Assembly: GCA_004017535.1 (NCBI GenBank)
Contig: SAJS01000001.1
Coordinates: 124,001-188,000 of the forward strand
Reading direction: 5' to 3'
DNA from: Mesorhizobium sp.
GTDB lineage: Bacteria > Pseudomonadota > Alphaproteobacteria > Rhizobiales > Rhizobiaceae
DNA length: 64,000 nt
Position 1 is the first letter of the stretch, and every line of letters starts with the position of its first letter. A model generated the notes under the pieces. That model made no database searches and was not told where the DNA came from. It was given only the letters and a program-made list of their open reading frames with translations. This document shows, piece after piece, positions 40,913 through 50,252 of the stretch. The position numbers and the translations under genes were made by a program.

Positions 40913-41569
40913 ATGCTCGTTCTGCCCAAAGGCGTCCGCCATATGCCGGGCTATATCGCTCGCCCCGCTCAGGAGGCGCTGGTCGAGAAAATAAGGCGCG
41001 TGGTGCAGGCCGCACCCCTCTACGTGCCTGCCATGCCGCGCACCGGCAAGGAGATGAGCGTGCGCATGACCAATTGCGGCGCGCTCGGCTGGGTGACCGA
41101 CAAGGAGCGCGGCTATCGCTACCAGCCGACGCATCCGGTGACCGGCGAGCCTTGGCCGCCGATCCCCGAGGCGCTGCTGCAATTATGGCGCGAAGTCTCG
41201 GGCTACCCGAATCCGCCCGAGGCCTGTCTTGTCAACTTCTATGCGGCCGACGCCAGGATGGGCCTGCACCAGGACCGCGACGAGCAGGATTTTGACGCGC
41301 CCGTCGTGTCGGTCTCGCTGGGCGACGACTGCCTGTTCCGGGTCGGCCAGAACACTCGCGAAGGCGGCACCAAGTCGTTCAGGCTGAAGAGCGGCGACGT
41401 CGTCGTGCTCGGCGGCGAGGGGCGCCTCGCCTTCCATGGCGTCGACCGTATCTATCCCGCGACATCGGCGCTGTTGAAGAATGGCGGCCGCATCAATCTG
41501 ACGCTGCGGCGGGTGACGGTGCCGACAGAGGCAGCTCAGCCCGCTGGCGGCGGGTTGGGCCGAACATAG
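40913..41569 (+). CDS. alkB: alpha-ketoglutarate-dependent dioxygenase AlkB
   Basis: The 218-residue enzyme is AlkB, an Fe(II)/2-oxoglutarate dioxygenase that reverses 1-methyladenine and 3-methylcytosine in DNA or RNA. Iron ligands are the HxD in GLHQDRDEQD and the His in LAFHGVDRIYPA; the 2-oxoglutarate arginine is in GGRINLTLRR. The substrate-loop region MTNCGALGWVTDKERGYRY is typical. Its last 34 bp overlap the end of the convergent glycosyltransferase gene. No ada gene is adjacent. Confidence 0.95.
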   Translation: MLVLPKGVRHMPGYIARPAQEALVEKIRRVVQAAPLYVPAMPRTGKEMSVRMTNCGALGWVTDKERGYRYQPTHPVTGEPWPPIPEALLQLWREVSGYPNPPEACLVNFYAADARMGLHQDRDEQDFDAPVVSVSLGDDCLFRVGQNTREGGTKSFRLKSGDVVVLGGEGRLAFHGVDRIYPATSALLKNGGRINLTLRRVTVPTEAAQPAGGGLGRT

Positions 41570-43122
41570 TCGTTGCGCAGATAGATGCGCAGGCGCCCCC
41601 GTTCGAGGAGCACGCGATAGCCGGCCAGTAGGCGGTCGAAACCGAAATGCCCGATCAACTGGCGCGTCCAGGGGCCATCGTCGATCTTCATGACGATGAG
41701 GTCCGGACGGAGGCGCTCAAATTCCTGGCGCTTGCCTTCGGCGTAGCGCGTCATGATCGTTTGGTAATGGGCGGCGCGGATGGCGTCACCGCCAAGGGCG
41801 GCCTCCTCGTAGCGGGCCGCGGCAACCTGTCCAATCCAGTCATGAGCTTCGGCCGAAACAAATCGACCGCCGATCATGCCGGTCAGCGGATGTGCGGTGT
41901 CCAGATCCGGGGTGATGATGGCGACGGTCGGTTCAAAGGTCGCCGCGCGGATGGTGGCCACCACTGCGCTGTTCGGCTTCTGAGTCGGCCAGTTCAAGAC
42001 AAAGGCGACCATGATTGCCAGCGATATCAATCCCGGCGGTGGAACCGCCAGATAGGAGAGCAGTCCCGCTGACTGACGTTTCATCCTCGGCAAGGCAAGC
42101 AGGCAGAAATTGGCTGCAACAGCCAGGGAAAGTGCGGGATAGGCGTGATAGGGCCAGCCTTTGGCTTGATAGAACAGCGGCACCAGGGCAGCCGCGGACG
42201 CTGCCAGCGCTACCGCGGCCAGTTCCGGAAACCGCCCGACCGGCCAGGACCACAGCGCCAGGAACGCCAGAAAAAGCCAGGCGCAGCCGTAATACGCCAT
42301 GACATGCGCGGAGGCGCCACCCTTCCCATAAAGCTCCACCAGCAGCGGATAGACATCGCGCAGGAACTCCGGATGGGTCCGGATGACCGCGGCCAGATAG
42401 GCGACGCAAATGCCGGCGATGACCCAGTGCTCCAGCGCGAAGATCGGTTTCAGGCTGCGCCGGCGCCCTGCGACGAGCAAAGCCGACGCCAACACCATCA
42501 CCGCATAGTAGGGTTTGACCAGCAGCAGGACGCTTCCGCAAAGCCCGGCAAGCACAGCAATGCCGGGGCTGGGCTCGGCCTCCGCGTCGTTGCGCGCGCG
42601 CCAGGCATGCAGCGCCAGCAGCGGCAGGAACAGCGCGACACCGATGTGCTCGCGCTGGCTGAAGACGTTGCCAGGGAAGATCACCAGTACCGCGAAGAAG
42701 GCCGGACCCAGCGCGAAGAGGGTGGGCCTTTCCGGGAACCCCGCCCGCCTCACGATCGTGCCGGAAAACCACACGCCGATCAGTCCGGCCAGGTAAGTCC
42801 AGGCCTGCGCGAGGATTTCCGGCGCCATGCCGAAAATTCTGGCCGCGGCCACCGGCGGCAGGTAGAGCCATACGCTGAACGGCGGATTGACCTCGTGCAC
42901 CTGCGTATAGAGCCGCTCGCCGGAAAGCATCCGCTCGCACACGATGATCAGCCAGCTCGTGTCGGGGATCGTTCCCCACCGCACCTGCCATAGAACCGCA
43001 ACGGCCAGGAGGAGCAGGAAAGTGGCGACGGACCCGGCATGCTCCGTTTGCGCCGGCGGAGCGGAGACGCCCGCCATTGCATGGTCCTGCGTCGCGCTCG
43101 AGAGCTGCTCGGACACACTCAT
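41536..43122 (-). CDS. polytopic membrane glycosyltransferase-like protein
   Basis: The 528-residue protein has about 10-12 hydrophobic segments and a soluble C-terminal part, as in GT-C type (PMT/ArnT/Gtr) transferases that use lipid-linked sugars in the periplasm. The early acidic loop VHEVNPPFSVWLYLPPV between the first helices is in the place of the GT-C catalytic site. It is the third gene of a GtrB-GtrA-transferase set: the GtrA gene overlaps its start by 4 bp. Sugar and acceptor are unknown. ATG at 43122 (MSVSEQLSSATQD) is chosen from that overlap. Confidence 0.8.
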   Translation of the reverse strand: MSVSEQLSSATQDHAMAGVSAPPAQTEHAGSVATFLLLLAVAVLWQVRWGTIPDTSWLIIVCERMLSGERLYTQVHEVNPPFSVWLYLPPVAAARIFGMAPEILAQAWTYLAGLIGVWFSGTIVRRAGFPERPTLFALGPAFFAVLVIFPGNVFSQREHIGVALFLPLLALHAWRARNDAEAEPSPGIAVLAGLCGSVLLLVKPYYAVMVLASALLVAGRRRSLKPIFALEHWVIAGICVAYLAAVIRTHPEFLRDVYPLLVELYGKGGASAHVMAYYGCAWLFLAFLALWSWPVGRFPELAAVALAASAAALVPLFYQAKGWPYHAYPALSLAVAANFCLLALPRMKRQSAGLLSYLAVPPPGLISLAIMVAFVLNWPTQKPNSAVVATIRAATFEPTVAIITPDLDTAHPLTGMIGGRFVSAEAHDWIGQVAAARYEEAALGGDAIRAAHYQTIMTRYAEGKRQEFERLRPDLIVMKIDDGPWTRQLIGHFGFDRLLAGYRVLLERGRLRIYLRNDYVRPNPPPAG

Positions 43123-43601
43123 CGGCTGGCCGCCACGAAGACGAAGTTTCGAAGAATGACGAAATTCAGCGCCGGCACCAGGATGGAGGACAGCGCCACC
43201 GGCATCGAGGCTGAAAATCCGGCAATGTCGGTCAGGCCGGCGGCCAGAGCCAGCGAGAGCAGGAACCCGAAGCTGGTTGCGACGGCGAAGCGGGGGATTT
43301 CGAACCCGACCGCTCCATCCGACATGAACGTCACGAACCGATGCCCGCAATAAGAGAACACCGCGCCGGCGCCATAGCCGGCCATCGAGGCGATCGTCGC
43401 CGGCACGCCTGGGCCATGTCGAGCCGAAAGCGCCAACGTCAGCGCCGCGTAGATTAATGTCGACAGCCCGCCGATCGCGGCGAACCGCAGGATGCGCGTA
43501 GGCTCCGAACGGCCCGTGGCCCAGGCCATGAGCGGAACGCCGGCGAAAGGCGAAGCTTCGGCCCTGTCGAAGGTCATTTCGGGATCGGCGGCTTGCCGCA
43601 T
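43119..43601 (-). CDS. GtrA family protein (flippase-like)
   Basis: The 160-residue protein has four hydrophobic helices and the GtrA pattern: FAAIGGLSTLIYAALTLAL, GYGAGAVFSYCGHRFVTF and a final LNFVILRNFVFV. GtrA proteins are thought to flip undecaprenyl- or polyprenyl-linked sugars across the inner membrane. ATG at 43601 lies 2 bp after the GtrB-like gene ends; the much longer open frame upstream is its antisense-like shadow. Confidence 0.88.
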   Translation of the reverse strand: MRQAADPEMTFDRAEASPFAGVPLMAWATGRSEPTRILRFAAIGGLSTLIYAALTLALSARHGPGVPATIASMAGYGAGAVFSYCGHRFVTFMSDGAVGFEIPRFAVATSFGFLLSLALAAGLTDIAGFSASMPVALSSILVPALNFVILRNFVFVAASR

Positions 43602-43603
43602 GG

Positions 43604-44641
43604 TCAGCCGAACCGGCGGTCGCGCGGCGCCGGCAACCTTCCCCTCGTCGCCTCGTCGCCGCTCATTGCGGCGATTGCTTCCTCGAAGCCGGTCAGCCGA
43701 TCGATGACATAGAGCGGCCGCCGTTTCACTTCTGCATGGATGCCACCGACATAGAGGCCGATCACACCGGTCATGAAGAGGTTGATGCCCGATAGGAAGG
43801 AGATGATCACCACCGTCGACGTCCAGCCGTGGACGGTGCCGCTGACGAACAGCCAGGAGAACAGGGCGTAGAAGCCGAGCAGTGCCGCAACGCCGGAAAT
43901 GGCGATGCCGGCCCACAAGGCCATTCGCAGCGGCTTGTCGGAAAAGCTGACGATGCCATGCACGGCCAGCCGCGCCATCTTCCAGAACGGGTATTTGGTC
44001 TCACCCGCGGCCCGCGCCGGCCGTTCGAAAGCGACCGCGGCCTGCTTGAAGCCCATCCAGCCGAACATGCCGCGCACGAAGCGGTCGCGCTCCGGCATGC
44101 GCTTGAACGTGTCCAGCGCCCTGCGCCCGACGAGCCGGAAGTCGCCGACATCACGCGGGATGGTGACGGAGGTCATCTGCTCCAGCACGCGATAGAACAG
44201 GCTTGCGGTCAGCCGTTTGATCAGAGACTCGCCTTCGCGCTTGACGCGCCGGGCATAGACGATCTCGTAGCCTTCCTTCCACTTGGCAATGAGGTCGAGC
44301 ACCACCTCAGGCGGGTCCTGCAGGTCGGCATCCATGACGATGACGGCGTCGCCGGCTGCGGCGTCCATGCCGGCGGTGATCGCTATCTGGTGACCGAAAT
44401 TGCGCGACAGCTCGATCAGCCTGAAGCGCGGATCCTTGGCGGCCAAGCCACGCAGGAAGATGGCGCTGGTGTCCCTGCTGCCATCGTCGACGAAGATGGC
44501 TTCGGCGCTGGAGTCCAGCGCGTTGAGCAAGGCTGTGATCCGCCGGACCAGCAGCGGCAGCACCGCCTCTTCGTCGAAGATCGGAATGACCAGTGAATAG
44601 ACCGGGGCTCCGCGGCCGTCGGCATTGCTCTTATCAATCAC
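43604..44641 (-). CDS. GtrB/DPM1-like glycosyltransferase family 2
   Basis: The 345-residue protein has a GT2 domain (YSLVIPIFDEEAVLPLLV, VFVDDGSRD-like IFVDDGSRDT, and the DxD in VIVMDADLQDPPE) plus two C-terminal helices (about 240-262 and 275-298). It would load a sugar on polyprenyl phosphate. The start is GTG at 44641 with GGGAGG 6 nt upstream; no better in-frame start exists. It leads the GtrB-GtrA-transferase operon. Confidence 0.9.
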   Translation of the reverse strand: MIDKSNADGRGAPVYSLVIPIFDEEAVLPLLVRRITALLNALDSSAEAIFVDDGSRDTSAIFLRGLAAKDPRFRLIELSRNFGHQIAITAGMDAAAGDAVIVMDADLQDPPEVVLDLIAKWKEGYEIVYARRVKREGESLIKRLTASLFYRVLEQMTSVTIPRDVGDFRLVGRRALDTFKRMPERDRFVRGMFGWMGFKQAAVAFERPARAAGETKYPFWKMARLAVHGIVSFSDKPLRMALWAGIAISGVAALLGFYALFSWLFVSGTVHGWTSTVVIISFLSGINLFMTGVIGLYVGGIHAEVKRRPLYVIDRLTGFEEAIAAMSGDEATRGRLPAPRDRRFG

Positions 44642-44777
44642 CGGTTGCCTCCCGACGCCTGCTGGAGTTGCAGCAGAAAGTTAATGGGGATTGCCTAAGG
44701 TGCCGTTAACTCGACGGTCGCGGCAAGGGGCTGCGGCCGAGACTGAGAACCCTGCGGCAACGCGATTTTAAGGACAC

Positions 44778-44794
44778 CCGCGCTACAAGCGCGG
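44778..44794 (+). repeat. small hairpin in the leader of the GT87-like gene
   Basis: CCGCGC-TACAA-GCGCGG, a perfect 6-bp stem with a 5-nt loop, 19 bp before the ATG at 44814. It is close enough to affect translation but could be chance in GC-rich DNA. Confidence 0.35.
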
Positions 44795-44813
44795 TTGCCA
44801 AATCGAGATCGCC

Positions 44814-46028
44814 ATGGAACCGAGCTGGATCAGGACCCGAAGCCTCTTGGACGTGGCTATCGTCACGGTCGTATCGTTCATCGTGCTGTGGATGAGCGAA
44901 GTCTACCTGACCGATTTGTGGAATTTGAACAGCAAGGGTTTTTCCGAGCTATCGCACAGGCTGCCCTACTGGGATTTCACCAATCTCTGGGCCGGCTCAC
45001 GCCTGGCCATCGACGGCCATGTTGCCCTGCTCTTCGATGTGGACGCCTACCGCGCAGCGTTGCGCGGCATGTTCTCGCCCGACCTTCCAAATCAGGAATG
45101 GAGCTATCCCCCGAACATCCTCTTGCTCGGCGTCCCGCTCGCGACCCTGCCGATCCTGCCTGCCTATCTTGTCTGGACGTTCGGGACCGTTCTGTGTCTG
45201 TGGCTGGCAATCCGGCCGCTGAAACTCGGAGCGCTGGTGGAACTGGCGGTCGTCCTTAGTCCCGCCGTTATTTGGAACTCGATATTCGGTCAGAACGGCG
45301 CGCTGACGACGGCTTTGTTGATCGGAGGCCTCGCCGTGGCCCCAAGGCGCCCGTTGCTGGCCGGAGTTCTGTTCGGCCTTCTGACCATCAAGCCGCATCT
45401 TGGTATTCTCGTGCCTTTCTGCCTGCTCGCCAGCGGCAACTGGCGAGCCATCTCCGCCGCTATAGTCACCACGGTGGCGGTCGTCCTCGCCACCGGCCTG
45501 TTCTTTGGCTTCGATGTCTGGTGGCTGTTCCTGACCGAAACTCGTCCCTTGATGACGGCGATCATGGAGGCGCCTTATCCGCAGCCTTATCAGTATAATG
45601 CGATAACGGTGTTTTTCACGGCGAGGGCAATCGGCTTCGGACTGACCGCCGCCTATGGCGCCCAGGCGGTCGCGACCATCATTTCCATCGCCCTAGCGGT
45701 CTGGCTTTGGCGGCCGGGTCGCCAGGTCTCGCATCAGGAACGCGTGGCGCTGACCGCTGTCCTTGCGATCCTTGCCACGCCCTACGGCTATACCTACGAC
45801 ACGATCGGTCTGGCCGTCGCGGTCGCCATGCTGGCCGCGATGACGTCAAGGCCGCCCCGGCTGATCCTCGCGATTTGCTGGCTCTGGCCTTTCGTCACGC
45901 ATTACTTCACTTGGCGCGGATACTGCGTTGCCGTCCTGGTGCCATTGTTTCTCGCCGCGTGGATGCTGTTTACGATATGGACGGGAAGCCGGAAGGCTGA
46001 AATCTCCGCAAGACCTTCGCTGGCATAG
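44814..46028 (+). CDS. GT87-like polyprenyl-sugar mannosyltransferase (DUF2029)
   Basis: The 404-residue polytopic membrane protein matches the GT87/DUF2029 layout: an N-terminal helix, an acidic periplasmic loop (PYWDFTNLWAGSRLAIDGH), then NQEWSYPPNILLL, LTIKPHLGILVPFCLL, and several more helices. Family members use polyprenyl-phosphate mannose in surface polysaccharide assembly. It is divergent from the GtrB-GtrA set, so all four genes may decorate one surface glycan. The acceptor is unknown. Confidence 0.82.
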   Translation: MEPSWIRTRSLLDVAIVTVVSFIVLWMSEVYLTDLWNLNSKGFSELSHRLPYWDFTNLWAGSRLAIDGHVALLFDVDAYRAALRGMFSPDLPNQEWSYPPNILLLGVPLATLPILPAYLVWTFGTVLCLWLAIRPLKLGALVELAVVLSPAVIWNSIFGQNGALTTALLIGGLAVAPRRPLLAGVLFGLLTIKPHLGILVPFCLLASGNWRAISAAIVTTVAVVLATGLFFGFDVWWLFLTETRPLMTAIMEAPYPQPYQYNAITVFFTARAIGFGLTAAYGAQAVATIISIALAVWLWRPGRQVSHQERVALTAVLAILATPYGYTYDTIGLAVAVAMLAAMTSRPPRLILAICWLWPFVTHYFTWRGYCVAVLVPLFLAAWMLFTIWTGSRKAEISARPSLA

Positions 46029-46191
46029 CGGCTCAGGGCACAACCGATCTGGGCAATTGCTCCGACGATCTTCCGTTCGGCATAGGAAGAGGCCTGCCGC
46101 GTCGCGAATTTGCAGCGATCCAGATTGGATCGTGGCGCGAACGAGCAGCCTCGCAGATGTGAGGAATGGCGATCCGGCCTCGGGCGCGGCC

Positions 46192-47151
46192 TCACAGCTT
46201 CCTCAGCGCCACTTCCTCGATCAGGTGGTTCGCGCCTTTGCGCAGGATGAGGTCGGCCCGCGCCCTGGTCGGCAGGATGTTCTCGCGCAGGTTCTTCAGG
46301 TTGATGTTGGCCCACAGCCCCTCGGCGATGGCGCGCGCGGCGTCCTCGGAAAGCTGCGAGTAGCGGTGGAAGAAGGAGTCCGGATTGCGGAATGCCGTCT
46401 CGCGCAGTCGCATGAAGCGCTGGATGTACCACTGGTGGATCAGCTTCTCGTCGGCATCGATATAGATGGCGAAATCGAAGAAGTCGGACAGGAACGGGAC
46501 GATCTTGCCGTCCTTCGGCAGCTTGCCCGGCTGCAGCACGTTGATGCCTTCGAAGATCAGGATGTCGGGACGGTCGATGGTGACGAATTCGCCCGGAATG
46601 ACGTCATAGGTCAGGTGCGAATAGACCGGCGCGCGGACGCTGCCTTGCGCCGATTTGATGCCGGAAAGGAACCTCAGCAGCGCGCCGACATCGTAGCTCT
46701 CGGGAAATCCCTTGCGCTCCATGAGGTTCTCGCGGCGCAGGATCTCGTTGGGCAGCAGGAAGCCGTCGGTGGTGATGAGATCGACCTTGGGGCTCGATGG
46801 CCAGCGCGCCAGAAGCTCCTTCAGCACGCGCGCCGTGGTCGACTTGCCGACCGCGACCGAACCGGCGATGCCGATGATGAAAGGCGTCTTGACGATGTCC
46901 TGCGCCTTGAAGAAGGCTTGGCGCTGCCTGAACAGCAACTGGCTCGCCTCGACATGCGCCGAGAGCAGGCGGGAAAGCGATAGGTAGATCCGCTTGACCT
47001 CCTCGAGGTCGACCGGGTCGTTGAGCGAGCGCAGCCGGTCGATCTCGTCCTCGGTCAGCGTCAGCGGCGTGTCGGCGCGGAACTGCGACCATTGCTCGGC
47101 GGAGAAGAAACGATAAGGGGAATACTTCTCGGTCGGAGTCAGCTGGTCCAT
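46192..47151 (-). CDS. coaA: type I pantothenate kinase
   Basis: CoaA phosphorylates pantothenate, the first and regulated step of coenzyme A synthesis. The 319-residue enzyme has Walker [18 protein letters not shown], the [12 protein letters not shown] motif, and the [15 protein letters not shown] and FEGINVLQ regions. The gap 46029-46191 to the convergent GT87 gene holds nothing I can identify. It follows hisE by 36 bp and ends the his operon. Confidence 0.97.
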   Translation of the reverse strand: MDQLTPTEKYSPYRFFSAEQWSQFRADTPLTLTEDEIDRLRSLNDPVDLEEVKRIYLSLSRLLSAHVEASQLLFRQRQAFFKAQDIVKTPFIIGIAGSVAVGKSTTARVLKELLARWPSSPKVDLITTDGFLLPNEILRRENLMERKGFPESYDVGALLRFLSGIKSAQGSVRAPVYSHLTYDVIPGEFVTIDRPDILIFEGINVLQPGKLPKDGKIVPFLSDFFDFAIYIDADEKLIHQWYIQRFMRLRETAFRNPDSFFHRYSQLSEDAARAIAEGLWANINLKNLRENILPTRARADLILRKGANHLIEEVALRKL

Positions 47152-47187
47152 CGGGTTTCCTGCCCTCCTCGCCGTCTGCCCCGGGCG

Positions 47188-47520
47188 TCAATCCCGGGGA
47201 CGGGACGCCTTTTCGGCAACCCCCGAGCGGCCGGTGCGGCCCTCGAGCTCCTTGAGCACGTCGTCCAAGGGAACGCCCGCGATGCCGAGCACGACCAGCC
47301 AATGATACAGAAGATCCGCGCTTTCCGAAACGAGGGCCTGCTTGTCGCCGCGGACGGCGGCGATCACGGCTTCCACAGCCTCTTCGCCGAGCTTCTGAGC
47401 CGCCTTGTCCATGCCCCTGGCGAACAGCTTCGCCGTCCATGAGTCTGGGTCGCCGGAATGGGCGCGCTGGTGGATGATCGTTTCCAGCTCGGCGAGCGAA
47501 AATTGAGCCATGTCGGTCAT
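47188..47520 (-). CDS. hisE: phosphoribosyl-ATP diphosphatase
   Basis: HisE hydrolyses phosphoribosyl-ATP to phosphoribosyl-AMP, the second step of histidine synthesis. The 110-residue all-helical protein shows the MazG-like motif [32 protein letters not shown] (acidic metal site EExxE...ExxD). A second ATG three codons in is an alternative start. It is separate from HisI, which is not in the window. Confidence 0.96.
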   Translation of the reverse strand: MTDMAQFSLAELETIIHQRAHSGDPDSWTAKLFARGMDKAAQKLGEEAVEAVIAAVRGDKQALVSESADLLYHWLVVLGIAGVPLDDVLKELEGRTGRSGVAEKASRPRD

Positions 47521-47532
47521 CTATCTGCTTGT

Positions 47533-47584
47533 TTAAGCATGATCTTTTCCGAAAATCGGTCCCCACCTTGCGGGATCATGCTTT
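47533..47584. repeat. dispersed rhizobial palindrome, copy A
   Basis: Arms AAGCATGATC (47535-47544) and GATCATGCTT (47574-47583) enclose ttttccgaaaatcggtcccc and the rest of a 29-nt centre. Read in reverse complement it aligns base by base with copy B at 52752-52801, sharing CATGATCCC, GTGGG-ACCG, TTTTxGG and GATCATG. It fills the gap between hisE and hisF and overlaps the hisF stop codon. Confidence 0.8.
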
Positions 47585-48374
47585 AAGCCCGATGGGCGGC
47601 CGAGTCCAGCCGCATCGGCAGGCCGGCCTTGGCCATGTATGCCTTGGCCTCGGCGATCGAGTAGGTCCCGAAATGGAAGATCGAGGCGGCAAGCACAGCG
47701 CCAGCGTGGCCGTCGCGGATGCCTTCGACCAGGTGATCGAGCGTTCCGACGCCGCCCGAAGCGATGACCGGCGCGCGCACCGCGTCGGCGACGGCGCGGG
47801 TCAGCGCGATGTCGTAGCCGGCCTTGGTGCCGTCGCGGTCCATCGAGGTCAGCAGGATCTCGCCGGCGCCGCGATCAACCATGCGTGCGGCGAAGTCGAC
47901 GGCGTCGATGCCCGTCTTCTCGCGCCCGCCATGTGTGAAGATCTCCCAGCGGTCGGCCTCGCCGGCCGCCGAAACCTTCTTGGCATCGATGGCCACGACA
48001 ATGCACTGGTTGCCGAACTTATCGGCGGCTTCCGTGACGAAATCCGGGTTCTTCACCGCCGCCGTGTTGATCGACACCTTGTCGGCGCCGGCCAGAAGCA
48101 GCTTGCGGATATCGGCCACCTGGCGCACGCCGCCGCCGACGGTGAGCGGCATGAAGCATTGCTCGGCCGTCCGGGCGACCACGTCGAAGATCGTCTCGCG
48201 ATTGTCCGACGAGGCGGTGATGTCGAGGAAGCACAGCTCATCGGCGCCCGCGGCATCATAAGCCTTGGCGGCTTCGACCGGATCGCCGGCGTCGATGAGG
48301 TCGACGAAATTGACGCCCTTGACCACGCGGCCGTTCTTGACGTCCAGACAGGGGATGACGCGGGCTTTCAGCAT
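47583..48374 (-). CDS. hisF: imidazole glycerol phosphate synthase subunit HisF
   Basis: HisF is the cyclase half of the HisF-HisH enzyme; it uses ammonia from HisH to make imidazole glycerol phosphate and AICAR. The 263-residue TIM-barrel protein has the two catalytic aspartates, Asp11 ([15 protein letters not shown]) and the second in [17 protein letters not shown] chose ATG at 48374 with GGAAGG 6 nt upstream over the GTG at 48377. The start overlaps the stop codon of the arginase-like gene. Confidence 0.97.
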   Translation of the reverse strand: MLKARVIPCLDVKNGRVVKGVNFVDLIDAGDPVEAAKAYDAAGADELCFLDITASSDNRETIFDVVARTAEQCFMPLTVGGGVRQVADIRKLLLAGADKVSINTAAVKNPDFVTEAADKFGNQCIVVAIDAKKVSAAGEADRWEIFTHGGREKTGIDAVDFAARMVDRGAGEILLTSMDRDGTKAGYDIALTRAVADAVRAPVIASGGVGTLDHLVEGIRDGHAGAVLAASIFHFGTYSIAEAKAYMAKAGLPMRLDSAAHRA

Positions 48375-49213
48375 CACTTGCCTTCCAGGGTGGACAGCAG
48401 GTCGACCACCAGCTCGCCGACCAGCGGCGGCACGTCGCCCTTGGGGTCGAAGGCCGGATCATAGGCGGTAATGGTCAGCCCCGCGATGGTGAGCGGGCCT
48501 GCCAGGCCGCACATCGCCATGCGCACCTGCTCCGGCGCCGGGCCGCCGGGTGTGGTGTAGCGGTTGGCCTGCAGCTTCTCGGGGTCATGCACGTCGAGAT
48601 CGACATGCATGTGGACCTGGCGTGCGCCGTCAGCCTTCAGCCTCTGTGCCGCGCTCTTCCAGTCGGGGCATTCGGTGCGGATGACCGGCAGCTTTTCCAG
48701 CAGTTCCTTTTCGGCGGCGTCAAGGTCGCGCGCGTTGACCAGGACGCTGCGCGACGGATCGACCGGCTTGAAGCCGGGGATCTGCGCCGCCATCGACCGC
48801 CAGCAGAGGCCGAGCACGGTGGCCAGCGCCATGCCGTCGAGGAAGCCCGTTGTGGTGGTTTCCGGCGTGTTGAGGTCGCCATGCTGATCGGCCCAGATGA
48901 TGGCGTCGGCGCCGGCGCCCGCCACGGCGCCAGCGGCGGTCAGGCAGTTGCCGGCCAGCACGATCGGAAACCGCTTCTTGTCCAGCGCCATGCGGACTTC
49001 GCCTGAAACGGCGTTGCAGATGGCAAAGCCGGTACCGATCTCGCGCTCTTCCTCGTCCTCGACTACCTTGCCGATGTCGTTCACCTCGACGTCGTGGCCG
49101 GCAAGCTTCAGCGCATCGGCCAATCCGCCGGAAATCAGCGCGTCCGGACCCTGGCCGCATCCGCTGTGGAAATGGCCGCTGTCATAGGACGCCAGGATGA
49201 TCGAGATGTTCAC
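48374..49213 (-). CDS. arginase/agmatinase-fold protein within the his operon
   Basis: The 279-residue protein has the ureohydrolase (arginase/formimidoylglutamase) fold. Metal ligands are visible as D109-Q-H111-G-D113 ([12 protein letters not shown]) and D205-L-D207-VHD210 ([11 protein letters not shown]). The first ligand motif, normally GGDHS, reads AGNC: the His is replaced by Cys90 and the Asp by Asn89. Substrate is therefore uncertain. Start is GTG at 49213, overlapping the hisA stop (GTGA). Lying between hisA and hisF, it may act on an amidino or formimino compound of histidine metabolism. Confidence 0.8.
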   Translation of the reverse strand: MNISIILASYDSGHFHSGCGQGPDALISGGLADALKLAGHDVEVNDIGKVVEDEEEREIGTGFAICNAVSGEVRMALDKKRFPIVLAGNCLTAAGAVAGAGADAIIWADQHGDLNTPETTTTGFLDGMALATVLGLCWRSMAAQIPGFKPVDPSRSVLVNARDLDAAEKELLEKLPVIRTECPDWKSAAQRLKADGARQVHMHVDLDVHDPEKLQANRYTTPGGPAPEQVRMAMCGLAGPLTIAGLTITAYDPAFDPKGDVPPLVGELVVDLLSTLEGK

Positions 49214-49956
49214 GCTCTTGCCTCCGCCCGCTCGCCGCGCAGGATCGCCAGCGCCTCGGCCGGTTCGATACGTCCGTCATATAGGGCGCGGCCGGAGATC
49301 GCGCCTTCGAGTTTTTGCGCATCGGGCATGGTCATGCGCACGATGTCGGCAATCGAGGCGAGGCCGCCGGATGCGATCACGGGAATGGAAACCGCCTCTG
49401 CGAGGTCGATGGTCGAATCCCAGTTGATGCCGGTCAGCACGCCGTCGCGGTCGATGTCGGTGTAGATGATGGCGGCAACGCCGGCGCCCTCGAATTTCCT
49501 GGCTAGCTCGACGACCCCAAGCTCGGACGCCTCCGCCCAGCCTTCGACGGCGACCTTGCCGCCCTTGGCATCGATGCCGACAGCGATCTTGCCTGGAAAA
49601 GCCTTGCACGCTTCCTTGACGAGTTCGGGTTCGCGCACCGCCACGGTGCCGAGGATGACGCGCGTCAGGCCGCGGTCCAGCCAGTCTTCGATCTGCGGCA
49701 AGGTGCGGATGCCGCCGCCGAGCTGCACCGGGTTCTTCGTCGCCCTGAGGATGGCCCCGACCGCGGCGCTGTTGACGCTCTGGCCCTTGAAGGCGCCGTT
49801 GAGGTCGACGACATGCAGCCACTCGAAGCCCTGGTCCTCGAACGCCTTTGCCTGCGCGGCGGGATCGTCATTGTAGATGGTGGCGGTGGCCATGTCGCCG
49901 TGTTTCAGACGCACGCATTTGCCGTCCTTGAGGTCTATTGCCGGAAACAGGATCAT
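49210..49956 (-). CDS. hisA: phosphoribosylformimino-AICAR ribotide isomerase
   Basis: HisA isomerises ProFAR to PRFAR, the substrate of HisF-HisH. The 248-residue TIM-barrel protein has the catalytic Asp in [14 protein letters not shown] and the second in [16 protein letters not shown], with phosphate loops AVGIDAKGG and SGGLASIAD. The gene overlaps the arginase-like gene by 4 bp and follows the DUF1330 gene by 3 bp. Confidence 0.97.
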   Translation of the reverse strand: MILFPAIDLKDGKCVRLKHGDMATATIYNDDPAAQAKAFEDQGFEWLHVVDLNGAFKGQSVNSAAVGAILRATKNPVQLGGGIRTLPQIEDWLDRGLTRVILGTVAVREPELVKEACKAFPGKIAVGIDAKGGKVAVEGWAEASELGVVELARKFEGAGVAAIIYTDIDRDGVLTGINWDSTIDLAEAVSIPVIASGGLASIADIVRMTMPDAQKLEGAISGRALYDGRIEPAEALAILRGERAEARA

Positions 49957-49959
49957 GGA

Positions 49960-50250
49960 TCAGGCACCCTCGACGATGACGAAATGACCGGTCGAAGCGG
50001 CGAGCCGGAATTTCGAGGCGTGCTGATATTCAGGCGAATGATAGCATTCGATTGCCTTGTCGTAGGACTCGAACTCCACCAGCACGTGACGGTTGCCGGT
50101 CGGTCCTTCCGGGCTCTCGTAGCGCCCCGCGCGGACCGCGAATTTCGCGCCGTATTTCGCGAAGGCGACGGCATTCGCTTCGATATACTGCTTGTAGACG
50201 TCCGGATCGCCGACATCGATCATCGCCATCCAATAGCCCTTCTTGCTCAT
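49960..50250 (-). CDS. DUF1330 domain-containing protein
   Basis: The 96-residue protein is a DUF1330 (ferredoxin-like alpha+beta barrel) protein: KGYWMAMIDVGDPDVYKQYIEAN, then GGRYESPEG-like RAGRYESPEGPTG, and RHVLVEFESYDKAIECYHSPEYQ. No function is established for the family. GGAGG lies 8 nt before the ATG at 50250, inside the end of hisH, so it is translated with the his operon; an ATG 5 codons upstream is less well placed. Confidence 0.92.
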   Translation of the reverse strand: MSKKGYWMAMIDVGDPDVYKQYIEANAVAFAKYGAKFAVRAGRYESPEGPTGNRHVLVEFESYDKAIECYHSPEYQHASKFRLAASTGHFVIVEGA

Positions 50251-50252
50251 TT

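Noticed and set aside
47179-47199. CCCCGGG/CCCGGGG inverted repeat as a terminator after hisE
   Set aside because: It overlaps the hisE stop and has no T-tract; coaA follows closely in the same direction.
48375-48377. GTG start of hisF at 48377
   Set aside because: The next codon is ATG with better ribosome-binding-site spacing and gives the standard [12 protein letters not shown] start.
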